The position numbers and the translations under genes are program-made. The notes beneath the pieces were generated by a model, which made no database searches, was not told where the DNA came from, and was given only the letters and a program-made list of their open reading frames with translations. DNA of 64,000 nt from Nitrospiraceae bacterium (GTDB lineage: Bacteria; Nitrospirota; Nitrospiria; Nitrospirales; UBA8639), in the NCBI GenBank assembly GCA_020632635.1, contig JACKFE010000003.1, positions 310,001 through 374,000 on the forward strand, written 5' to 3'. This document shows positions 28,201 to 35,684 of this stretch, in pieces; positions within the stretch are counted from its first letter, which is position 1, and each line of letters opens with the position of its first letter.

Positions 28201-29022
28201 GAGAAACAACCGAGAAAGTTTTTCCCGAAGAGTACGCATCATGCTCACATAGTTTTCCAGAACGAGGCTATCGATTGGTTCATTGTCCGCCAAACGCTTT
28301 TGAACAGTTCCCTGCAACTGATCAAACAGTAACGGATAATCTGTATACACCTCAGGGGAAGTTTCTGGTCGAATGAGTAACCCCTTTAATTCCGGATCCT
28401 CCAACCATTGTTGACGTTTCCCATAGAGAGCGCCAAAAAATACTGCTGGGGCATGAGTGGGTTGGGGGATTGGATCACAAATGAACCGAGGGACCCCGAC
28501 TAAGGCCGGAGACCAGATCACGGATATGGACGACAATTTTTGGAGGGAACTTACATCATGTTCATCCGCAACAGCCACATGGGTCATATACGGAAGATGC
28601 TTGAGGACATTGGCTGTTCTCCGCCGTGACCCTTGTGGATTGCCTTCATATTCCTGCTCCGAAATTTGCAAACTTTCATAGATAAACCCTAGGCGAATGG
28701 GTATGGTTCTTGTGATCCATTGCAAAAATTCTTCATCTAAATAACTGTGAACAATCTCAAGCCAGACCTGATCAAATTGTTTTCCTTTCAAAATCGTGTG
28801 AAAATGCCATAGCCAGGAACTACGTGAAAGATCAGGTTGGGAGACTTCTCCCATGAGTTGGGAAGGAATCATCAAGGATTCGTTCCCATTAATCTCAAGT
28901 CCTTCCTTTAGACCAAAATTTAAGGGATAGGGAATCCCTCTGGCATTTTCCCACTTCCAAGACTCAAGATAGACTAGTAAAACCTTTGGTTTCACGCCTT
29001 TACTGATCGAAAACGTTTCCAT
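25258..29022 (-). CDS. Four-domain fusion: glycosyltransferase plus three methyltransferases
   Basis: A 1254-residue protein. Residues 1-390 form a GT-B-like transferase related to CgeB/GT1 (AVVNLPQFGRMYASRVVEGI, AAGRPIIAAEIPDC). About 437-605 is a SAM-dependent methyltransferase (LHLGCGENRLEGYINID). About 697-890 is an FkbM-type methyltransferase (LVFDVGANIGSKAQEFL, VVCFEPQPE, CKIDVEGFE), a family that O-methylates sugars. About 970-1190 is a third methyltransferase (ARVLDVGAGTCPYRN, FDVILCSEVLEHVPEPM). A TPR-like tail ends the protein (DYQRARRYVQAALALAPIHS). All three methyltransferase domains keep their glycine-rich SAM loops. It would add a sugar and methylate it at up to three places. 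The 181-bp gap upstream shows no clear promoter. Confidence 0.88.
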   Translation of the reverse strand: METFSISKGVKPKVLLVYLESWKWENARGIPYPLNFGLKEGLEINGNESLMIPSQLMGEVSQPDLSRSSWLWHFHTILKGKQFDQVWLEIVHSYLDEEFLQWITRTIPIRLGFIYESLQISEQEYEGNPQGSRRRTANVLKHLPYMTHVAVADEHDVSSLQKLSSISVIWSPALVGVPRFICDPIPQPTHAPAVFFGALYGKRQQWLEDPELKGLLIRPETSPEVYTDYPLLFDQLQGTVQKRLADNEPIDSLVLENYVSMMRTLREKLSRLFLKGFLAGCAVVNLPQFGRMYASRVVEGIAAGRPIIAAEIPDCPRAKSLFEDGKEILLYSPEEPAQLAGYIRQIQGDSNLARRLVDAAQRRLRTCYANDILVRQLLNWVQTGNEPKFGEEEFSSITTERNLAMDEIRMTNQDKCLDPKHDVLVQLQSLGLLEQGKPIRLHLGCGENRLEGYINIDYPPEAHSVMNIQADVYADVTALEFPPLSVDEIRSHHMFEHFPRTLALALLIRWHQWLKVDGTLRIETPDFEGSAKMFLQTDSLKVKMGIVRHLAGDQAANWAFHLDQWFPERFVRTFQALGFELTDIRPWKWTEAPYLANVEVSAVKRKAYPMSELLRRTDEVLWESTVAESEKSTYEIWRKQLRQILSNSVAKSMDADRNGNNFAVRPLPVEPEIGFSPKKQSSSQGKGGRNTSKPLLISECVQPGDLVFDVGANIGSKAQEFLKQGARVVCFEPQPECVHRLRERFADWAAVHIEEVGLADKPGDLELSLCSTAPTISTFAEEWKRGRFSEYSWGKKISVKVTTLDRMIERYGRPKFCKIDVEGFELSVLKGLSQPIPYLAFEFTIEFIENAQSCVAYLQVLGYQEFNFVLGERRSLSLSDWVGPDVLFNFIHQQKDELLWGDIYARMPNTLEEKEADSVPTVTGMPTQKQIHVENSLLLPVTLLDKLSQLSLPEIQGFNQHDRDEWVHAKARTVGVGARVLDVGAGTCPYRNVFSHCEYHTHDFKRYEGVKLGNTTEYGHIDYVSDITAIPVPDHSFDVILCSEVLEHVPEPMKALREMARILKPEGRLFLTAPLGSGLHQLPFHFYGGYTPQWYEYFGEKCSLRVAEITPNGGFFKLLAQECARVAWTFDQHRHLHGDQAETIYHLFNEWLPRYLYWMDERCLIPQFTVGYHVEMVLTTSAGESLDKQVNILETMRRHHRSPDGFVALAQEHVRSKDYQRARRYVQAALALAPIHSEAKALLETLPHLESVHV

Positions 29023-29203
29023 GGAAATTATTGAATCCTCTCATGAATTGCGAAGAATTCCATGATGAGTGCCTTCAAACATGAGGGAACCGCTCAAAAC
29101 GACAATGTCACAATTTTGGAGCCAATGCTGGCCAGGCGTGACGAATGCGATCTCAGGAACATGATTAGCGTTAAGCGGTGCCCATCAATCACGATTATAT
29201 GGA

Positions 29204-30838
29204 TTATCCATTTGGACGATTAGGTGATCCATAATGACCTGCCACAATCATTGGTCGTTTTTTTGACGAAAGTTGAATGAATTGGGATTTAGGCTCCCTC
29301 TCTCGTTGCCCAAGAAAGTCGGAAGGCTCCGCATTGAATCTTTGGCTCCCTCCTGCAGAACCAGCATGAACATCCTTGTCGTTTTGAGCAGCTTGATTGG
29401 TCAGTCTGACTTTTGGCCGTGCCCACATTTTCCTCACAACTAGCTTGAGGACTCGCAATAACATCAGAAGACCCCCAAAGATTCCCTGTTTTTTCAACAT
29501 CGGCTTCCAACGCCAAGGGGCTGAATAAATTTTGACAAATCCCTCATTTTGCAAATCCACCAAATCCTTCGGCGTCAGTCCATTCACCGTAGTTACCGCA
29601 CTGCCATATCTTCGATATTCGGAAAAATCTTTCGTCATCAATTCAATTCCATGATCACCGCTAAGAGCCATTTGATGAAACTCCGTTCCAGGATAAGGCA
29701 CGGCAATGGCAAAATTGGCTTGCTTCACATCACGCGAGTTTCCCAGGAAACGCAGTGTCTCCTGAACGGTTTCTTCGGTTTCCCCCGGAAGACCAATCAT
29801 GACAGAGTTTAACGCCTCAACCCCATACCGATTACAGATGGCATTAGCCCTCACATAGTGCTCCAACGGAACTTGCTTCTTCATTGTTTTACGCATTCCT
29901 GCATCTACCGTTTCTAAACCAAAGGACAACCGTATCAGTCCACTTTTGGTCAAGCGGGCCATTAAGGCCTCATCCACAAGATTGGCCCGGGTACTTCCCT
30001 CAAAAGTGACCCCAAGCTGTTCCCGGTCGATTAAATCGCAAATTTCAATAATATGGTCTCGCCAGAGTGTCATCACATCGTCAACGATATAAAAATGACG
30101 AATCGCAAATTGCGCCACAACGGATTTCATTTCTTCCACAATAGACCTCGGAGACCGAACCCGCATAGAGGTCGTTTTTAACGCTTCTGAAGCACAAAAA
30201 ATACATTTCCAAGGACATCCACGCATTGTTTGAATGGAAGTAAAATTTTTCCTCCCTTGCAAGGTACCCAATTTATACTGTTTCATTGGGAGTAAATGCC
30301 TGGCAGGGAATGGCAAAGAATCAATGTCAGAAATATCATCTGGTTGTCCTGTTGACCTCACCTGCCCCTGATGTCGATAAAGCAGTCCCTTGATTTCAGA
30401 AACTGCCTTTCCCTGGGCATAGCACTCAAGTAATTTTGGCCAACTTTCTTCGGCTTCGCCTACAAACGCAAAATCAAAAGCCGGAGCAAATGCCTCTTCC
30501 TTCATAATGGTAATATGCGGCCCACCAATGGCGACCGGAATCTGAGGGGCTTTCTCCTTGAACAATTCTGCCACGGCCTTATTGATATGAAAAAATGGAC
30601 TCGTTGCCGTCATGGCTATCAATTCTGGATTTCGAGACAAGGCTTCTTGCACGATTTGCTCATTTGAATAGCCTTCTACTTCTCCATCAATAATCTCGAC
30701 TTCATGCCCATATTTCTCGGCTATGCCCGCCAGCAACGCCAAGTTTAACGGTGGCCAGGTTGAGGAACGCCTAGCAAAATATCGTATTAACCCCCCATAC
30801 ACTCCAGTCCAAGAGGGGAACAGCATTACAATTTTCAT
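29204..30838 (-). CDS. B12-binding-type radical SAM protein (BchE-like)
   Basis: A 544-residue cytoplasmic radical SAM enzyme. The N-terminal Rossmann-like domain (MKIVMLFPSW, LALLAGIAEKYGHEVEIIDG, IPVAIGGPHITIMKEE) is the cobalamin-binding type of the BchE group. The 4Fe-4S motif CxxxCxxC is seen as RGCPWKCIFC at about residue 210. The TIM-barrel part follows (FEGSTRANLVDEALMARLTK, RLSFGLETVDAGMRKTM, SVMIGLPGETEETV). The C-terminus is a basic, partly disordered tail. A strong AGGAGG precedes the ATG. B12-dependent members methylate unactivated carbons or rearrange rings; in this island a sugar or lipid-linked sugar is the likely substrate. The reaction cannot be read from sequence. Confidence 0.85.
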   Translation of the reverse strand: MKIVMLFPSWTGVYGGLIRYFARRSSTWPPLNLALLAGIAEKYGHEVEIIDGEVEGYSNEQIVQEALSRNPELIAMTATSPFFHINKAVAELFKEKAPQIPVAIGGPHITIMKEEAFAPAFDFAFVGEAEESWPKLLECYAQGKAVSEIKGLLYRHQGQVRSTGQPDDISDIDSLPFPARHLLPMKQYKLGTLQGRKNFTSIQTMRGCPWKCIFCASEALKTTSMRVRSPRSIVEEMKSVVAQFAIRHFYIVDDVMTLWRDHIIEICDLIDREQLGVTFEGSTRANLVDEALMARLTKSGLIRLSFGLETVDAGMRKTMKKQVPLEHYVRANAICNRYGVEALNSVMIGLPGETEETVQETLRFLGNSRDVKQANFAIAVPYPGTEFHQMALSGDHGIELMTKDFSEYRRYGSAVTTVNGLTPKDLVDLQNEGFVKIYSAPWRWKPMLKKQGIFGGLLMLLRVLKLVVRKMWARPKVRLTNQAAQNDKDVHAGSAGGSQRFNAEPSDFLGQREREPKSQFIQLSSKKRPMIVAGHYGSPNRPNG

Positions 30839-31000
30839 ACAGCAAACCTCCTGGGATATTCATTGCATACCCCACGGCAAGGGACCTTTCTTGTCATCTG
30901 AAACAAGGAATTAGACTCTTTCAGAACCATAGAAGAACGAACGCTATCCTCAAAGAGGCATTCCCCATCTCTGACGATGAAATGAATCCCTACAGTTGAT

Positions 31001-32839
31001 TTACTTAACAACAGAATGCACCACATCGGGAAAGGCAGGATTCTGCCAACCCTCCACAGGCTCAATGATCATGTTAGATAGAAATTCCTCCCGAGACAGG
31101 TAGGGATACATATCTTCTATTGGTGTCTTCCATCCAAATATTCTCGGTTCGTACGTATGAAACTCATGCATATTCACGTCACAGACTACCGGCCCGTCAA
31201 AATTCAATACTTCTTCAATGGACTGCTCCATATCCGCCTGTTCTTCAATCCGCACTGTTTTGATCCCATAGGCCTCAACAATTTTGACAAAATCAGGGGG
31301 TTTGTACCCGTTCGGGCCACACGCCTCGGCCCGTCCCTGAAAATTGGTTTCCTGAAAAGCTTTGGTAATCCCGTATATATGATTATTTAAAATGAATGTC
31401 TTGACCTTGACACCATAATTAAGAAACGTTTGCAGTTCCTGAAGATTCATATTGAATCCGCCGTCGCCGATCGTACAGACTACTTGCCGCGTTGGATCAG
31501 CAAACCAGGCCCCCATAGCCCCGGCAAATGAAAACCCCATGGGCGAATTCCCATTATTGGTGAGGTTCCGTTGCCCATATTGCGTTTCAAAGCTATGGTT
31601 ACTCACAACAATGTTCCCGCCGCAATCCCCAACTAAGATATCGGTCCGCCCCATTTTTTGCGAAAGCACTCGCATAAACGCATAGGGATGGACCCGATCT
31701 CGATTATCAAAAAACTCTGGCCGAACCGGGTCATACTGCTCTTTCCATTTCCGCACTTGAGCCATCCATCGTTCCCAAGAAGGAAAATACTGTTTGGTTC
31801 CATTTTGGTTTAAATGCGCGAGCATCCGCTGAATAAATATCAGTCCATCACACAAAATATTGACGTCAAAAGGAAGCTGTTGCAACTTCGGCTGTAAAAG
31901 GGCCCTATCAACATCGACGACATATTTTTTCGCTCCGCGCGCAAACGATTGGACGTTTCCACCCGTAATGCGCCCTGAGATCCGACTGCCCACGGCCAAC
32001 AAAAGGTCGCAATTTTGAATGCCGAAATTCCTGCCTGCCCCTCCATAGGTACCGACTCTCCCCCCATAAAATTCATAGTCGGAAGTAATAATGTCGAGAG
32101 CATTCCATGTTGGAAAACAAGGGATTTTGAGTGTGGCACCAAGTTCCCGGACAGCATCATGGGCGCCAGCTAATCGCACTCCGCCACCAACTAGAATACA
32201 AGGTCGTTTTGACCTTCCGAGGTCTTCAAGCAACTCCCGAATCTGAGTATCAACATATTCAATATCGAAAGACTCTCCGGCCGGCTTTGGGTCAAATCCC
32301 ATTAACATAGCTTCATCTACCTGAGCTTTTTGTACGTCCATAGGCAAGTCCAATAAAACCGGGCCAGGTCGACCGTTTTGAGAAAGCCAAAGTGCTTTTT
32401 CGAGTTCATATCGAATATCTTCTGGCTTGAGGACTAATTTGGCATATTTCGTCACAGGCGTGGCCATCCCTACGATATCGGTTTCTTGAAATCCCACTTG
32501 CCGCACACTCTGATCCGGACGAAGAAATCTGGTATTGATTTGGCCGGTCAAAAAGACACACGGAATCGAGTCATAGAAGCAATTCCCCATTGACGTCAAC
32601 AAATTCATCCCTCCAGGACCACTGGTCGCTATCGCGACCCCCGGCTTCCCTGAGACTTTGGCATATCCTTCCGCCGCAAAACCGCCAGCCTGCTCGTGCA
32701 TCACCGCTACATATTGAGTATGAGATATGCGAGTAAAGGCATCGATTAAATCTCCATTGGCAGCACCGTATACCACAAACATTTTGTCAATGCCGACATC
32801 GGCCAAATATCGAATCACATAATCCGCCACTTTAATCAT
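31001..32839 (-). CDS. ThDP-dependent acetolactate-synthase-like enzyme (possible YerE-type sugar ligase)
   Basis: A 612-residue ThDP enzyme of the acetohydroxyacid synthase superfamily. The catalytic Glu lies in VMHEQAGGFAAEGYA, the central domain has CILVGGGVRLAGA, and the ThDP/Mg site is GDGGFNMN with NNHIYG in the C-terminal third. It is not in an ilv operon and has no regulatory-subunit partner, so branched-chain amino-acid synthesis is unlikely. YerE of Yersinia, from the same superfamily, adds a two-carbon unit from pyruvate to a 4-keto-3,6-dideoxy sugar. Here a 3-dehydratase-like enzyme, the type that makes such a substrate, lies three genes upstream. A two-carbon branch on the flagellin sugar is therefore proposed. 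AAAGGG precedes the ATG. Confidence 0.75.
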   Translation of the reverse strand: MIKVADYVIRYLADVGIDKMFVVYGAANGDLIDAFTRISHTQYVAVMHEQAGGFAAEGYAKVSGKPGVAIATSGPGGMNLLTSMGNCFYDSIPCVFLTGQINTRFLRPDQSVRQVGFQETDIVGMATPVTKYAKLVLKPEDIRYELEKALWLSQNGRPGPVLLDLPMDVQKAQVDEAMLMGFDPKPAGESFDIEYVDTQIRELLEDLGRSKRPCILVGGGVRLAGAHDAVRELGATLKIPCFPTWNALDIITSDYEFYGGRVGTYGGAGRNFGIQNCDLLLAVGSRISGRITGGNVQSFARGAKKYVVDVDRALLQPKLQQLPFDVNILCDGLIFIQRMLAHLNQNGTKQYFPSWERWMAQVRKWKEQYDPVRPEFFDNRDRVHPYAFMRVLSQKMGRTDILVGDCGGNIVVSNHSFETQYGQRNLTNNGNSPMGFSFAGAMGAWFADPTRQVVCTIGDGGFNMNLQELQTFLNYGVKVKTFILNNHIYGITKAFQETNFQGRAEACGPNGYKPPDFVKIVEAYGIKTVRIEEQADMEQSIEEVLNFDGPVVCDVNMHEFHTYEPRIFGWKTPIEDMYPYLSREEFLSNMIIEPVEGWQNPAFPDVVHSVVK

Positions 32840-32913
32840 AGACTTTCCCTTTCACGTGCTCATAGTCATCGTCATCAGGGGCTGAAATAGCTGTTTGTCG
32901 TCTCAAACAGAAC

Positions 32914-34413
32914 TCATACGGGGACAGGCTCATGGTGTCGCCGCCGAATGGTATGAGCGTTCATGTCTCCTATATGACGAACCACCTCATCCCCAAAGGT
33001 TTTTTCTATGAGATTGAGATATCTTGGAGAAGAAAAATATTTGGTGAAGGCGGCATCCCGAAAATCCAAGACCTGGGTCGCCGTCAAGGTGTGTGTCGGT
33101 AACGGCAGCGTATCAAATCCATGCTGAGAATATCCCACCCACCCTGGGCCGCCATGATCTTCGGGAAGCGTCCAGCCTTGCTGTCTTGCCAAACGGTGTA
33201 GCGGCGAGCCCGGATAGGCCATGGCACAATAGAAATTGGCCCATTCGGCATTGAGTTCCATCGCAAGTGCCAGCGTCTCTTCCATACTGGCATGAGTATC
33301 GTCTGGCAAGCCAAAAATATAATTTGCCGCGACATACATTCCATGGGCCTTAATACGGTTGACCGTTCGTAAAATCTCAGAACTTCCAAAACGACCTTTT
33401 TCCACTCCGTCCCGTACATGTTGACTGCCCGATTCGATCCCTAAGCCCAACCATGTGAATCCCGCGGCGCGAAGTTTTTCTAAGACTACATCCTGGACTG
33501 TATCCACTCGCGCATACGCCCAGATATTCAGTTGATACCCTCGTTCGATAATTGCGTCGCAAATACTCAAGACATGCCGGCGATTCAGCACGAACATTTC
33601 GTCGGGAATTTTGATATTGGTAATTCCATACCGTTGCACCAGTTCATCAATTTGTCGAATGACGCATTCGCTACTCCAATACCGTATACCAGGGGTGCCA
33701 AACGGAGCATTAATACAACAAAATGAACATTTATAGGGACACCCCAGACTGGTTTGAATCGAGGCATATCCCATGCGACTCTCAAGATCATCAAAACAGT
33801 GCCAATTATGGGCTCGATACCGAGACATTGGCAGTAGTTCCCATGCTTGCCGGGGGAGTTCGAGATCTAAATTGTCAATTTTTTCCGCAGAAGGATTATG
33901 CTGGATCTTCCCGTTATCCCAATACCATAGGCCAGGCACATTATGAAGAGTGAGGGAACGGCTTCGAAGTGCATGCAACAGTCCCAGAACAGTCCGAGGG
34001 CCTTCCCCTTCACAGACAAACCGATACGGCTCCTCACGTAAGGTTTGCTCAGGTAATGCCGAAGGATGAGTGCCAATTACAAGCGTAGGAAATGTCCCAG
34101 CTTCATTGAGCAGCGAGCAGACTTGTCGTCCCGCGGGCATACATTGGGTGGACGCGGATGGCTGTTGCCCATAGATCATAAACACCGTCAAACTGGCATG
34201 GCGTTCAACAATCTGTTTCGCGGTTTCTTCAACCGTCAGCCCCAGGGCCTCCGAATCAAGTATTTCTACCGAAAAGCCTTGTGCCTGAATATAGGTGGCA
34301 ATAAGACCGGACCAGACCGGCGGTTCAATAGCGGCCAGGGATTGGCTCAACTCTTGGTAGACCTGCGCACGACTCGGTGGAGTCACGAATAATACATCTA
34401 CCTTAGACGGCAT
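32914..34413 (-). CDS. B12-binding-type radical SAM protein
   Basis: A 499-residue second radical SAM enzyme of the cobalamin-binding group, distinct from the one at 29204-30838. The N-terminal domain has VDVLFVTPPSRAQVYQELSQ, VIGTHPSALPEQTL and FVCEGEGPRTV. The cluster motif is SLGCPYKCSFC (about residue 224), and the barrel has IKIPDEMFVLNRRHVLSI, FTWLGLGIESGSQHVRDGV and YIFGLPDDTHASMEET. Its start overlaps the stop of the aminotransferase gene upstream by 11 bp, so the two are translated together. It may act on the same sugar as the PLP and ThDP enzymes around it; methylation or another radical modification is an inference. Confidence 0.85.
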   Translation of the reverse strand: MPSKVDVLFVTPPSRAQVYQELSQSLAAIEPPVWSGLIATYIQAQGFSVEILDSEALGLTVEETAKQIVERHASLTVFMIYGQQPSASTQCMPAGRQVCSLLNEAGTFPTLVIGTHPSALPEQTLREEPYRFVCEGEGPRTVLGLLHALRSRSLTLHNVPGLWYWDNGKIQHNPSAEKIDNLDLELPRQAWELLPMSRYRAHNWHCFDDLESRMGYASIQTSLGCPYKCSFCCINAPFGTPGIRYWSSECVIRQIDELVQRYGITNIKIPDEMFVLNRRHVLSICDAIIERGYQLNIWAYARVDTVQDVVLEKLRAAGFTWLGLGIESGSQHVRDGVEKGRFGSSEILRTVNRIKAHGMYVAANYIFGLPDDTHASMEETLALAMELNAEWANFYCAMAYPGSPLHRLARQQGWTLPEDHGGPGWVGYSQHGFDTLPLPTHTLTATQVLDFRDAAFTKYFSSPRYLNLIEKTFGDEVVRHIGDMNAHTIRRRHHEPVPV

Positions 34414-35650
34414 GACTTACCTTTCTTAAACGCTTAGAAGACTGTGGCACCCAGGGTCGTTCGTGGGACACTTCTTGCGAAAATTGCACTAGGCGCTTGA
34501 TACCCTCAAGGACTTCTTTTTCCGGACCACTGACGGAAGCCCGAACAAAGGACTCAAAACTAAGGCCAAAGCTACGGCCAGGGGTCAGGGCGATCTGCCA
34601 TTCCTCCAAGGCACGGTTGCAAAACTCCTGACCACACAGGTGTGTGTTATGGATGGAAATAAACAAGTAGAAAGCTGATTCTGGAATAGTGCAACTTAAG
34701 ATGTTCGATTGATTAATCATGTCAGCACAGTGTTCCGTCATACGGGAATAATAGGCACGGACATCATCCAGATAAGCCCCTCCCGCTTGAATGGCCGCCA
34801 CACATCCTTCCTGGGTAAAGGACGGAAGGCAGGAAAACAAGGTACTACAGGAAAGAGATAACTTCCTGGCAACCTTAGGATGGGCCAAGGCATACCCTGT
34901 TCGATAACCCGGGATTGAATAGGCTTTCGAAAATGAGGACATCACAATGAGCCGTTCATACTCCATGGCGCTGACACTCCAATAGGGCCATCGGTAACAC
35001 AGCTCTCCATAGGTTTCATCACTCAGAACCCAGATCCCATACTCAGCACATTGAGCAATTAAATATTCTAGGCTGGACTTCGTATACACCGCGCCCGTCG
35101 GATTGTTGGCCGAATTTACAATGATTACCCGAGGTTTTAAGGAAATGGCTTCCTCAATGGCCTGCCTTGTTAGGTGAAAACCATTCTCCGGATCCAAAGC
35201 AATGGGCTTGACCTTTAATCCAATATGTTCAATCGCAGCCAAATAGGTGGGGAAAGCCGGAGTAAACACGACAACTCCATCCCTCTCATTAGCAATTAAA
35301 TCCAACACCTGATTAATCAACAGATTGGCAGGACTGATAACTACGCATTCCTCCGTGATCCATGAACGACCGTGTCTGGCATAACGATCCGCAAGGGCTG
35401 CACGTAAATCGGGATGTCCGCTGGAAGAAACATAACCCACACGGCCTTCTGCCAACGCCTGCATCGTCGCCTGAGTCACGCTTGCAGGAGGAGGAAAACA
35501 GGAATTTCCTAATTCGAGATGATAGACATGCTGTCCTCGCCGCTCCATGTCCTTGGCGCGTTCTAGAACCTTAAACATCTCTTGTCCAATAAGACGTCTT
35601 CCTCGCCGGGAAAATGTCATTTCTTCAGTTTCCATCACCCTTTGTCGCAT
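34403..35650 (-). CDS. PLP-dependent aminotransferase, class I/II (aspartate-type fold)
   Basis: A 415-residue fold-type I PLP enzyme. The frame opens at 35836, inside the preceding gene, but ATG 35650 has GGGAG upstream and lies 35 bp after that gene's stop, so it is preferred. The substrate and PLP sites are intact: YHLELGNSC near the start, IIVNSANNPTGAVYT, LSDETYGELCYRW, the Schiff-base lysine in SSFSKAYSIPGYRTGY, and RASVSGP near the end. The family converts amino acids and keto acids. Sugar aminotransferases are usually DegT-type, so this enzyme may instead supply an amino-acyl group to the glycan or aminate a keto branch. Context places it in the sugar-modification operon. Confidence 0.8.
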   Translation of the reverse strand: MRQRVMETEEMTFSRRGRRLIGQEMFKVLERAKDMERRGQHVYHLELGNSCFPPPASVTQATMQALAEGRVGYVSSSGHPDLRAALADRYARHGRSWITEECVVISPANLLINQVLDLIANERDGVVVFTPAFPTYLAAIEHIGLKVKPIALDPENGFHLTRQAIEEAISLKPRVIIVNSANNPTGAVYTKSSLEYLIAQCAEYGIWVLSDETYGELCYRWPYWSVSAMEYERLIVMSSFSKAYSIPGYRTGYALAHPKVARKLSLSCSTLFSCLPSFTQEGCVAAIQAGGAYLDDVRAYYSRMTEHCADMINQSNILSCTIPESAFYLFISIHNTHLCGQEFCNRALEEWQIALTPGRSFGLSFESFVRASVSGPEKEVLEGIKRLVQFSQEVSHERPWVPQSSKRLRKVSHAV

Positions 35651-35684
35651 TGTCTCCCAATCCCCTAGGCAAGAAGAGATATAC

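Noticed and set aside
29040..29203. 48-codon minus-strand open stretch before the GT/methyltransferase fusion
   Set aside because: It has no start codon with a ribosome site and its length is within chance; it could be a remnant, but nothing supports that.
31001..32839. Acetolactate synthase (ilvB) of branched-chain amino-acid synthesis
   Set aside because: There is no ilvN, ilvC or leu gene nearby and the neighbours are all sugar or glycan genes; the sugar role is preferred but unproven.
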